Positions 25,101 through 32,944 of a DNA stretch of 37,041 bases are shown here, piece by piece. How positions within the stretch are numbered: the first letter of the stretch is position 1; each line of letters opens with the position of its first letter. Position numbers and translations under genes: made by a program. Origin of the DNA: CBFHOS01 sp965657645 (GTDB taxonomy: Bacteria > Pseudomonadota > Alphaproteobacteria > Puniceispirillales > Puniceispirillaceae); assembly GCA_965657645.1 (NCBI GenBank), contig CBFHOS010000019.1:1-37041 (forward strand). Direction: 5' to 3'. Below the pieces are notes generated by a model. That model searched no databases, had not been told where the DNA came from, and was given only the letters and a program-made list of their open reading frames with translations.

Positions 25101-25705
25101 TGACACCGCAAGAACCACAGAAAGCACAGAAAGCACAGGAACCACAGAAAGCAAACCCGCCAAAAACGGGGTTGCAGTTAAGCTTTCTACTGCCACTCAT
25201 CGGCTTTATGGCATTGGCCATCATTGCGGCAATCGCGCTATTTAGCACTTTATCGGGTACCAGAGACGTGTCGCAATTGCCCTCGGTAATGGTCGGCAAG
25301 CCAGTTCCAGAGACAAACCTACCCTTGTTAGAGGGCGGCGAAACGCTCGACCTCACGGCCTTTCGCGGCAAGCCATTATTGATCAATTTCTTTGCTAGCT
25401 GGTGCGCGCCTTGCCGGGCCGAGGCCCCTGCCCTCGCGCTATTATCGCGTGACGTCACCATCGTTGCGATCGCCTATAAGGACAAGCAGGCCGATACGAT
25501 CTCGTTCCTCACGCAATATGGCAATCCCTTTGCCGCGGTGGCGATGGATTATGACGGCCAAGCGGGGTTGAAATGGGGTGTTTACGGCGTTCCAGAAACC
25601 TATCTCGTTGGGCCGGATGGGCGCATTGTCATGCGCCATGCGGGTCCGATTGACCGGCGGGTTATCGACAATGAAATCATGCCGGCAATCAAGGCGTTAC
25701 AATGA
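25100..25705 (+). CDS. ccmG: Thiol:disulfide oxidoreductase CcmG/DsbE
   Basis: This gene encodes 201 residues. An N-terminal hydrophilic stretch made of Pro, Gln, Lys and Ala repeats (residues 2-20) is followed by a membrane anchor (about 28-50) and a thioredoxin fold. The active site is WCAPC with Cys102 and Cys105. GVYGVPETYLVGPDGRI is the conserved cis-proline region of CcmG. The protein is a periplasmic reductant that keeps the apocytochrome CxxCH cysteines reduced for heme attachment, and itself gets electrons from a CcdA/DsbD-type protein not seen here. It overlaps ccmF upstream (TAATG) and the ccmH/I fusion downstream (ATGA at 25702-25705). Confidence 0.95.
   Translation: MTPQEPQKAQKAQEPQKANPPKTGLQLSFLLPLIGFMALAIIAAIALFSTLSGTRDVSQLPSVMVGKPVPETNLPLLEGGETLDLTAFRGKPLLINFFASWCAPCRAEAPALALLSRDVTIVAIAYKDKQADTISFLTQYGNPFAAVAMDYDGQAGLKWGVYGVPETYLVGPDGRIVMRHAGPIDRRVIDNEIMPAIKALQ
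25112..25153 (+). repeat. In-frame tandem repeat at the CcmG N-terminus
   Basis: GAA CCA CAG AAA GCA CAG AAA GCA CAG GAA CCA CAG AAA GCA encodes EPQ-KAQ-KAQ-EPQ-KA. The 9-base unit (AAAGCACAG and GAACCACAG variants) is repeated between 25112 and 25153. It lies in the cytoplasmic tail before the membrane anchor. Confidence 0.8.
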
Positions 25706-27258
25706 GAGCGGTAATCCTCGCATTCCTCTGTCTGGCCCTTGTCGGGCTTGTCTCCCCCCTAGCCATCCAGCCAGCAATGGCGGTCACGCCAGAGGAAATG
25801 CTGGGTGATCCCGCCGCCGAAGAGCGTGCGCGGAACATCTCTAAACAGGTGCGCTGTCTGGTCTGCCAAAACCAATCCATCGATGATTCCGACGCCGATC
25901 TTGCCCGTGATCTGCGCGTTGAAATCCGCCGCCAGATTACCACCGGCGTTAGTGACGATGAAATCCTAGCCAATTTACGCACGACCTATGGCGATTACGT
26001 GTTGCTAAACCCGCCAGTTTCCACCGGCACCTATGTGCTATGGGGGGCGCCAGTAATTATCATTCTGGTGGGGCTGGGTATCTTGATCGGTAACCGCCGC
26101 CAGATGAGAGCCGCACCGCATACAATCGAGCCCACGCCGCGTAACGATGCGGCCCATCATGAACCGTTTGATGCGCCAGCCGAGGTCAAAAAACCTAGCC
26201 GCCTTTTCACCGGTATCATCATCTGCGGCGTGATTGGTGTGTCATTATTGCTATATCTGATGCTGGGGCGGGCTGATTTACCGGACCAGCCATTGGCCAG
26301 CCGGACCGCTGAAATTACCGCAACAGCCAAATTGCAATCGGCCCAACAGGATGCCCAGCAACAGGCATTAGCCAGCGCGAGAGCCGAGGTTACTGCCGAT
26401 CCTGACAATATCGGGGCATGGCTACGCCTTGCCTTTGCCGCCAATCAGGCCCTTGAACATCCAACCGAGATTGCCGCGCTAGAACAGGCTCTGGCGATCA
26501 GCAAAGACGATCCGAGTATTAAAGCCATGCTGGCCGAGGCCCTTAGCCGCGCCGCCGAGGGTCAGATTACCATGCCAGCACGGCAATTGATCACCGAGGC
26601 ATTGATCGCCAACCCAGAAGAACCACGGGCATTATATATCGCGGGACTAGCCGCCTATCAGGATGAGGATTTCACCAAGGCCGTTAGCCTTTGGCGCCGG
26701 CTAGAGTCGCTCTCCGCCGCCGATGCGCCGTGGATGAGCTATCTTGGCGATAGCATCCAAGACGCGATGCAAAAAGCCGGTCCGTCAGGCGAAGATATCG
26801 CCGCGGCCGCCGCGCTAGACAGTGATGAGAGAATGGCGATGATCGAAGGCATGGTCGCTGGTTTAGCAGAACGCCTAAAGGACGAGCCAGAGGATGTGGA
26901 TGGCTGGAACAGATTGGCCCGCGCCTATGATGTGCTTGGCCGCCCCCAGCAATCAGCCACCGCCCTCATCAGCGCGGCAGACGCGTCAATCAATGACAAA
27001 AAAACCCAGATCACCGCCTTGGAATATATCATCGCAAACGGCTTTGAGGATGATTTTGCCGCCCAATCGACACGCCTGTTAACCCGCCTTGACGAGATTT
27101 CACCTGAGGGGCTGGAACGGTTATTCTTCAGGGGCCATTTCGCGCGCCATACCGGCGATAATGCGGCGGCCAAGACATATTGGCAGTCATTGCTCGATAT
27201 ATTGCCAGACGACACGCCCTTTGTCAGCGACCTAGCCGCGGCCATTGCGGATCTGTGA
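25702..27258 (+). CDS. ccmH: CcmH-CcmI fusion, cytochrome c biogenesis
   Basis: This gene encodes 518 residues. A signal peptide (about 1-27) leads into the CcmH domain with RCLVCQNQS, Cys52 and Cys55. These cysteines reduce the apocytochrome thiols. A membrane helix (about 109-128) ends the CcmH part. A second helix (about 169-187) and a large TPR-rich periplasmic domain (about 200-518) form CcmI, which binds the C-terminus of apocytochrome c. Fusion of the two is known from E. coli CcmH, while many Alphaproteobacteria carry separate ccmI and ccmH (cycH, cycL) genes. Start overlaps ccmG by ATGA. It is the last gene of the ccmFGH block. Confidence 0.93.
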   Translation: MRAVILAFLCLALVGLVSPLAIQPAMAVTPEEMLGDPAAEERARNISKQVRCLVCQNQSIDDSDADLARDLRVEIRRQITTGVSDDEILANLRTTYGDYVLLNPPVSTGTYVLWGAPVIIILVGLGILIGNRRQMRAAPHTIEPTPRNDAAHHEPFDAPAEVKKPSRLFTGIIICGVIGVSLLLYLMLGRADLPDQPLASRTAEITATAKLQSAQQDAQQQALASARAEVTADPDNIGAWLRLAFAANQALEHPTEIAALEQALAISKDDPSIKAMLAEALSRAAEGQITMPARQLITEALIANPEEPRALYIAGLAAYQDEDFTKAVSLWRRLESLSAADAPWMSYLGDSIQDAMQKAGPSGEDIAAAAALDSDERMAMIEGMVAGLAERLKDEPEDVDGWNRLARAYDVLGRPQQSATALISAADASINDKKTQITALEYIIANGFEDDFAAQSTRLLTRLDEISPEGLERLFFRGHFARHTGDNAAAKTYWQSLLDILPDDTPFVSDLAAAIADL

Positions 27259-27287
27259 TCTTTTATGTCGCCGGTGAAACGCGGTGA

Positions 27288-27317
27288 TTGCTGAACGCCC
27301 TTAAATTCCTATATGAT
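27288..27317 (+). promoter_or_regulatory. Possible sigma-70-type promoter before the CoxG-like gene
   Basis: TTGCTG at 27288-27293 and TATGAT at 27312-27317 are separated by 18 bases. A small hairpin (TGGGC-GCTA-GCCCA, 27358-27371) lies between this and the ribosome-binding site of the next gene. The 132-base gap after ccmH/I makes an independent promoter plausible. Confidence 0.35.
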
Positions 27318-27390
27318 GCGACAACGCAGCCATCCAGTACCGCGCATCTTTGCAATCTGGGCGCTAGCCCAGCCATAACAGGAGCATTCA

Positions 27391-27858
27391 ATGGAATTAG
27401 CTGATGAGATCATCATCCCCGCATCTATGGACAGGGTCTATGCGGCGCTTAACGATGCTGAGATATTGCGGAGCTGTATTCCGGGCTGTGAAGAATTGAT
27501 CAAGCATAGCGATACCGAGCTTGAAGCCAAAGTTGTGCTAAAGATCGGCCCCGTCAAAGCCAAGTTTTCCGGTAATGTAACCCTCGACACAACCAATGCG
27601 CCGGATGGGTTTAGCCTGTCTGGTCAGGGTGATGGCGGCGTTGCTGGATTTGCCAAGGGCGGCGCCGATGTGACGCTAAAGGCCGATGGCGAGCAAACCA
27701 TTTTGAGCTATAGCGCAAAGGCCGAAACCGGTGGTAAAATCGCCCAGCTTGGCTCGCGCCTAATTACCAGCACCGCGCGCAAATTATCAAAAGCGTTCTT
27801 TGCCAATTTTGAAAAGATCATGAGCCCCGAAGAAACAGAGGCTCCGGAAACTGCCTAA
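27391..27858 (+). CDS. CoxG-like SRPBCC-domain protein
   Basis: This gene encodes 155 residues. The start ELADEIIIPASMDRVYAALNDAEILRSCIPGCEEL and the KIGPVKAKFSGNVTLD segment are typical of the CoxG family (carbon monoxide dehydrogenase subunit G), a START-like lipid/cofactor-pocket fold. Family members help recruit or mature molybdenum hydroxylases of the CoxLMS type, but no such genes occur here, so the role in this location is open. AGGAG precedes the ATG by about 8 bases. The glucokinase gene follows after 13 bases and is likely co-transcribed. Confidence 0.88.
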   Translation: MELADEIIIPASMDRVYAALNDAEILRSCIPGCEELIKHSDTELEAKVVLKIGPVKAKFSGNVTLDTTNAPDGFSLSGQGDGGVAGFAKGGADVTLKADGEQTILSYSAKAETGGKIAQLGSRLITSTARKLSKAFFANFEKIMSPEETEAPETA

Positions 27859-27871
27859 AGACGGATTAATT

Positions 27872-28852
27872 GTGAGTATTATTGTAGCAGATATCGGTGG
27901 CACAAATGCCCGCTTTGCAACGGTTGATGAGGCTGGTGGGCCGCTTGTCAATGTTGCGCGGCTACGCTGTGGTGATTACCCGACAATCGGTGATGCACTG
28001 CACGCCTATTGCGCGATGCATGACCGCCAGATAGCCCACGGTAGTGATCAATTGGTGATTGCTGTTGCCGGTCCGGTGTTTGGCCCGACAATCAATTTCA
28101 CCAATAATGATTGGTCTTTTGACAAAGCTGAATTGCGCGCGAAAACTGGTGCGCGTTCCCTCTTGGTTATCAATGATTTCACCGCCCAAGCATTGGCCCA
28201 GAGCGCAAATGATAGCCCGACAGAAGTCATTCTTGATGGTGTCCCCAAACAAGGCGCCCCATTATTGGTTATTGGTCCTGGAACCGGTCTTGGTGTGTCC
28301 GCCCTCATGCCGGTTGGTGATGACCAAATCCCAGTCGTTGGCGAGGGTGGCCATGTGATTTATAGCCCGGTTACCGATGATGACCGCGCCCTTGCGGCGT
28401 TCCTATGGCCAAAGGACGGTCATCTTATCGCCGAGGATGTTATTAGTGGGCCGGGGCTTGAGAATATATACCGCTTTATCACCCGCAATAACCCCGATGC
28501 GCCGCGCCTAACCGCGGCCGAGATTGGCACAGCGGCAATTGCCCATAACGGGCCAGAGCGTGACGCGGCGATTATGCTATTGGACAATCTAGGGTCGGCA
28601 ATTGCCAATGCGGTGGTGATGATGGGATGTTGGCGCGGGGTGGTCATTGCCGGCGGTGTTGCGCCGCATTTACAACCGTTATTTGCCCAGAGCAATTTTG
28701 CCAACAGGTTTCGCAATGACGGCTCACAGCGTGATGCCCTTTGCGATATTCCTGTTTGGCTATCAATCGATCCGGATGCTGGCCTGCGCGGGGCGGTGGT
28801 TGCGGCGGATAACCCGCATATGCAGAATTTGGTAATTACCGACGATAATTAG
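27872..28852 (+). CDS. glk: Glucokinase
   Basis: This gene encodes 326 residues from a GTG start, the normal length for bacterial glucokinase. The phosphate-binding motif DIGGTNARFA is at 7-16. FTNNDWSFDK, INDFTAQALA and PGTGLGVS are the family's sugar- and ATP-binding segments, and GEGGHV follows in the expected place. The enzyme makes glucose 6-phosphate, feeding the Entner-Doudoroff or pentose phosphate route. It ends 8 bases before the end of the convergent idi gene, so the two transcription units meet here with no room for separate terminators. Confidence 0.92.
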   Translation: MSIIVADIGGTNARFATVDEAGGPLVNVARLRCGDYPTIGDALHAYCAMHDRQIAHGSDQLVIAVAGPVFGPTINFTNNDWSFDKAELRAKTGARSLLVINDFTAQALAQSANDSPTEVILDGVPKQGAPLLVIGPGTGLGVSALMPVGDDQIPVVGEGGHVIYSPVTDDDRALAAFLWPKDGHLIAEDVISGPGLENIYRFITRNNPDAPRLTAAEIGTAAIAHNGPERDAAIMLLDNLGSAIANAVVMMGCWRGVVIAGGVAPHLQPLFAQSNFANRFRNDGSQRDALCDIPVWLSIDPDAGLRGAVVAADNPHMQNLVITDDN

Positions 28853-28860
28853 GCGCTGGA

Positions 28861-29901
28861 CTAGAGCGGGGTTACATGCCCCGGCACCATTTTAAAATCT
28901 TCCAATGAACTGGCCCCTGTTAAAAACAGGCTGAGGGCAATCTGATCTCGCCATCGGGCAATTTCACCCAGCGCATTCTGGCGGTTAATATCGCCATTAT
29001 CCGGCCCAACCAACGCCCGCAATACCGCGCCAGCCATTGATGCCATAGACGCCCCAAGCCATAATGACTTGGCCACATCCAGACCGTTTTGAACACCACC
29101 CGATGCAATCAAATAGGCATCGGGCCGCGCATTCATAATGTTGATCAGGCAATCAACACTGGTCATTCCCCAATCCAGAAACGGCGCAAACCTTGCGGCA
29201 TCATCATCTGGGCCTGTGCGCCGCGCTGTTTCTATTCTGGTCCAATTGGTACCACCAAGACCAGCAACATCGATTGAATGCACACCCATATCAAATAATT
29301 GATTGGCGATGTGCGGGCTAATGCCGGCGCCAACTTCCTTGACGATGACCGGACATGGCAATTGGCTAACCGCCGCCTCGATCGCGCCCGCAACACCAAC
29401 CCAATTCGTCTCGCCCTCTAGCTGTGCCGCCTCTTGCAACGGATTGAGATGGATCGCCAACGCATCAGCGTGAAGATCATCAACCGCACGGCGGGCCAGA
29501 TCCAAGCCGCCCTCACGGGCTAGTTGAACGCCGCCTAGATTGCCAATAAGGGGAATATTCGGCGCAATTTCACGCAGGTTTTTCTGGCTACGCCCGCCCT
29601 CTAGGCTTGCCCGCTGGGAGCCAACGGCAAGGGCGATATTTTGATCATGCGCAATCTCGGCCAAGGCCGCGTTAATCTGATCCGCCCGTTTGGTTCCACC
29701 TGTCATCGCGCCGATAAACACGGGCGCAGAGACCATTTTACCCAAAAACATTGTGTTGATATCAATCGCCGCAAGATTGGTTTCAGGCAAGGCGCAATGG
29801 TCAAGATGAACACGGCCAAAGCCCGCATCGACGCCCGATTGCGCCGCCGCATCAAGCGCCAGCGCGATGTGAGCGTCTTTTCGATCAGCAGCCTTGGTCA
29901 T
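28861..29901 (-). CDS. idi: Type II isopentenyl-diphosphate delta-isomerase (FMN-dependent)
   Basis: I choose ATG 29901 (346 residues) because the protein then starts with the family-typical MTKAADRKDAHI and AGAGG lies about 7 bases upstream. The longer frame to 29979 runs inside blh. Type II signatures are FIGAMTGGT, VGSQRASLE, GNLGGVQL, IHLNPLQEAAQLEG, VKEVGAGIS and GLGGTNWTRIE. The enzyme interconverts IPP and DMAPP using FMN and NADPH, supplying precursors for carotenoid and retinal synthesis. It is the last gene of the crt operon, 4 bases after the blh stop. Type II idi next to blh is common in marine proteorhodopsin clusters. Confidence 0.94.
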   Translation of the reverse strand: MTKAADRKDAHIALALDAAAQSGVDAGFGRVHLDHCALPETNLAAIDINTMFLGKMVSAPVFIGAMTGGTKRADQINAALAEIAHDQNIALAVGSQRASLEGGRSQKNLREIAPNIPLIGNLGGVQLAREGGLDLARRAVDDLHADALAIHLNPLQEAAQLEGETNWVGVAGAIEAAVSQLPCPVIVKEVGAGISPHIANQLFDMGVHSIDVAGLGGTNWTRIETARRTGPDDDAARFAPFLDWGMTSVDCLINIMNARPDAYLIASGGVQNGLDVAKSLWLGASMASMAGAVLRALVGPDNGDINRQNALGEIARWRDQIALSLFLTGASSLEDFKMVPGHVTPL

Positions 29902-29905
29902 GTCT

Positions 29906-30745
29906 CTACCTCTTTTCCCGGCGGCGGAAAACGCCATCAACCAACAGCATATGTGGCACGGTGAGCGCCGCAAGGCCAATGAAAACCGTCCGCATAATCG
30001 CCGCCTCTAGCCCAAGGATATCAGCGCTATAGCCAATTACCAAGGCCCCGGCAAGCCAGCTAGCAAGGGTAAAGCCGGTCGCATGGATGGCCAAACGGCG
30101 GCGGTTAAATCGGCGCGAAAGGGCATGCCAGACCGTTGCCAAATGGCGGGCAGAATGAACCAGACAGAAATAGACCGCAAAACCAAGCAATGGCGGCAAT
30201 AGATAATATAACAGCAACAGGCCAGCCATCTCACCAAGGCCGTTAAGCCCCTTACCGCGTTTAATCGCGTGCCAAATACAAATCACTACACAACCCGCGA
30301 CAACCACCGTAAGGCCATTTATCGCCGCCCAGACAAGGCTAGTATCACCCACCAGATAGCCATAAATCTGGTCCGTTTCGGCGCGGTGAAAAAGGCTTAT
30401 GCCTACAACCAAAATGCCGCCATGCGCGATCGCCTGTACATAACGCATGCGTCCCGATTGGGCCCGCGCATCGCCAATGCCGAAATGCAGCATGCTAATG
30501 ATCAGGAATATAATAAGCGACAGCGCGGGAAACGACAGCCACACCATCACCACCACTACCGCCATTAACGTATAGATAATGAGAAAGCCGACAAAGCTAG
30601 TCATCCGGCGCGCATAGCCAAGATGTATCGCAATGGCCGCATCAAAAGCCCCATGCGGCAAGCCAATCGCCGCAACAAAAATGAGCGCGGCAAAATTCAC
30701 CACACCAAGCGCGGCGACAAAGCTGGATAGATAATCAGCAATCAT
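29906..30745 (-). CDS. blh: Beta-carotene 15,15'-dioxygenase (Brp/Blh family)
   Basis: This gene encodes 279 residues with about 8 membrane helices. Four histidines expected to bind the iron are seen at 31 (GLPHGAFD), 87 (MLHFGIGDA), 197 and 201 (LVHSARHLATV). Their 56-110-4 spacing agrees with that recalled for the characterised marine Blh. The enzyme splits beta-carotene into two retinal molecules, the chromophore of proteorhodopsin. It overlaps crtY by 4 bases (30742-30745) and is followed by idi after 4 bases. Without it the cell would make carotenoid but not retinal, so its presence supports a working opsin. Confidence 0.95.
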   Translation of the reverse strand: MIADYLSSFVAALGVVNFAALIFVAAIGLPHGAFDAAIAIHLGYARRMTSFVGFLIIYTLMAVVVVMVWLSFPALSLIIFLIISMLHFGIGDARAQSGRMRYVQAIAHGGILVVGISLFHRAETDQIYGYLVGDTSLVWAAINGLTVVVAGCVVICIWHAIKRGKGLNGLGEMAGLLLLYYLLPPLLGFAVYFCLVHSARHLATVWHALSRRFNRRRLAIHATGFTLASWLAGALVIGYSADILGLEAAIMRTVFIGLAALTVPHMLLVDGVFRRREKR

Positions 30746-31947
30746 GTGCTCTCACCTCTGGCGGGGCTGGCGAGATTACCAAATAAACCAGGCATTAAGG
30801 CGGGCATCATGACGCGCACAAACGGCCATTTCGGCATTGCCAAAATGATTTTGGCACGAAGCCCCCAGCCCGCATCCCCGGACATAAAGGCGGCAAATTC
30901 ATCACCGCTTAGGGCCTTGGCTAGGCGGCTAAAGAGTGACGGCGCGATTTCAGGCCAACGACGCAACACAGCCAAAAAAATACGGTCCATCAACAGATCT
31001 ATCTTGCGGTGCGGATTGGCAAAGGATAGCTGGTTATTGCTTTCGCCCCCGCTCTTGGCACCACCTTTGCCTTCACTGGCCGCATGGGCAGTGCTGATCG
31101 CCGCCATGATCTGTTTCTGGATAAAGGCGAACGCATAGCCGCTAGAGGGCCGTATCGCCCCACCATTGGCCCCGATCGGCATCAAGCTGTTATCACGCGG
31201 GGATAGCTCTGCGAGCGGGATGGCCCCCTTTTCCCGCCGCTGGATGCTATAGGATTGGCAATCACAATGCGCCGCCAGATAATCGGCAATGGCCCCCTCA
31301 TAAAAGCCGTCCTCTTGCACATCAGGTGAAAACATCGTGGATTCAATTAACGCCTCTGTGCTGGAAAATGGCAGAACATAAATGAAATGCATGCCCCGCG
31401 TTTGATCGCATCTGAAATCCATCAAGATCGCTGTCGATGGATCAAAGCACGGCGCATCGGCGGCTATTTCCCAGCCAATAAAATGCTGGATCATCGCATT
31501 CGTTGGCATTGGCGGTGATCGGCTATCAAGGATCTGTGCATGCGCTGGCGCATCATTGCCAAAGGTCACGCCAGCCTGTATCGCCCGCATCCGGCAATGG
31601 TCCAGCCAATGTGTACGTTGCACCGCCATATAGGGATGCGCGGCGCTATGCATTGTCACGATATGGGGCGCTTGATTGCCAACATTATCGCCATGACCGG
31701 ATGATGCCGGTGTCACGATTTGCCAGCTATGCCAGCGATGACGCGCCAAGGCAGCCGGATAATCCATGCGTTGGTGCGCCCAAAACCCCCAGATATGATC
31801 GTTGATGGGGGTTGGTCCATCATCATCGCTGACATTTATCGCATGGCGCGGTAGCTCGCCCGCCCGCGCCGCCAATGATAGCGCCGCACAGCCAGAACCA
31901 AGAATATGAACAGGCGTTTTAGGTAATGTGTCGTGGTCAACCGACAT
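30742..31947 (-). CDS. crtY: Lycopene beta-cyclase
   Basis: This gene encodes 401 residues. The N-terminal dinucleotide-binding motif is HILGSGCAALSLA (about 14-26). VLPFSSTEALIESTMFS is the conserved lycopene cyclase segment, and GAIPLAE and GGAIRPSSGYAFAF follow as in CrtY. The enzyme turns lycopene into beta-carotene in a redox-neutral, FAD-dependent reaction. The start overlaps the 3' end of crtB by 11 bases and the stop overlaps blh by 4 bases. A Ser/Gly-rich insert (about 294-305, EGKGGAKSGGES) is likely a surface loop. Confidence 0.94.
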   Translation of the reverse strand: MSVDHDTLPKTPVHILGSGCAALSLAARAGELPRHAINVSDDDGPTPINDHIWGFWAHQRMDYPAALARHRWHSWQIVTPASSGHGDNVGNQAPHIVTMHSAAHPYMAVQRTHWLDHCRMRAIQAGVTFGNDAPAHAQILDSRSPPMPTNAMIQHFIGWEIAADAPCFDPSTAILMDFRCDQTRGMHFIYVLPFSSTEALIESTMFSPDVQEDGFYEGAIADYLAAHCDCQSYSIQRREKGAIPLAELSPRDNSLMPIGANGGAIRPSSGYAFAFIQKQIMAAISTAHAASEGKGGAKSGGESNNQLSFANPHRKIDLLMDRIFLAVLRRWPEIAPSLFSRLAKALSGDEFAAFMSGDAGWGLRAKIILAMPKWPFVRVMMPALMPGLFGNLASPARGEST

Positions 31948-32893
31948 CAGGCAAACCCCTCAAGTCACGGTGCAGAACCGGATCATGGCGCGGCGGTGAT
32001 ATCGCCCGCGGCAATGGCATCCGGCGAAACAGGCTAAATAGCGCTGGCACTGAAACGCGTGCCTTGGTTAGCCCCGTTGTCACCTGACGTCCCGCATGCC
32101 AATTATAACCCTGCTTTTTGAGCTGGACGCCGATCTGGCGATAAACCCTAGCCGCCACCGCAATCGCCAAATGCGCCCGCCACGGCAAATACCGATAGCC
32201 GCGCGATCCACTCTTGTAAAATATATCGGCAAGCGCCAATAACCGTTTGACTGCGGATTGTACCTTGCGGGCATGATCACCGGTGGGATTACCAGCGGCC
32301 ATAGCAATCGATTGCGGGGAAATACCGTCAACCCAACCCTCTGGAATATAGCGGCGGCCCATTTGTGCATCCTCTAGAATATCGCGGGCTATATTGGTTA
32401 ATTGCATGGCAATACCAAGATCGATTGCGTGCGCGCGTGCCTCTTTATCATGACAATTCAACACTTGGCACATCAGCAAGCCGACAGTTCCAGCCACACG
32501 ATAGGCATAGCGGACCAAATCACCCTCACTGGCGAGCGCAACCGTATCCTCCTGATCTTGGAGCAATCCATCGATCAACGCCACTAGAACGGCCTTACGG
32601 AAGCCTTTTTCCTCCATAAATGGCTGGAACTGGGCAAATGTCGGGTCACCACTGGGGCGATTGGCCTTTAAATCGGCATGAATAACGCCAAGACGGGTTG
32701 GTCCATCGGGAATATCATCATCCGCCAAATCATCTAGCAGGCGGCAGAACGCATAGAGCTTAGCCCCGTCCCGCCCCATGTCGGCGCCCAAAATTCGGCT
32801 AGCCCAATGGAAGCTCTTACCATTACGGGCAAGGGATAATTGCGGATCTATATTTTCGTTCTCTACTTTACCCATACACGGATCGAGCCTCAC
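31937..32893 (-). CDS. crtB: Phytoene synthase
   Basis: This gene encodes 318 residues from a GTG at 32893; ATG 32875 (MGKVENEN) is an alternative with a GAGG about 12 bases before it. The two Asp-rich motifs are DDLADD at 54-59 and NIARDILEDAQMGRRYIP, which bind the diphosphate magnesium ions. FHWASRILG and GLLMCQVLNC also match the squalene/phytoene synthase family. The enzyme joins two geranylgeranyl diphosphates into phytoene. It lies 51 bases after crtI, the largest gap inside the operon, and overlaps crtY by 11 bases. Confidence 0.94.
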   Translation of the reverse strand: MRLDPCMGKVENENIDPQLSLARNGKSFHWASRILGADMGRDGAKLYAFCRLLDDLADDDIPDGPTRLGVIHADLKANRPSGDPTFAQFQPFMEEKGFRKAVLVALIDGLLQDQEDTVALASEGDLVRYAYRVAGTVGLLMCQVLNCHDKEARAHAIDLGIAMQLTNIARDILEDAQMGRRYIPEGWVDGISPQSIAMAAGNPTGDHARKVQSAVKRLLALADIFYKSGSRGYRYLPWRAHLAIAVAARVYRQIGVQLKKQGYNWHAGRQVTTGLTKARVSVPALFSLFRRMPLPRAISPPRHDPVLHRDLRGLPDVG

Positions 32894-32944
32894 CCAAATC
32901 CAGTACTATCTGGATATACCCAAGCATTAATCGCACTTTTTGGG

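Noticed and set aside
29902..29979. N-terminal 26-residue extension of Idi
   Set aside because: It would run inside blh, has a composition unlike the family, and the internal ATG at 29901 has a good ribosome-binding site.
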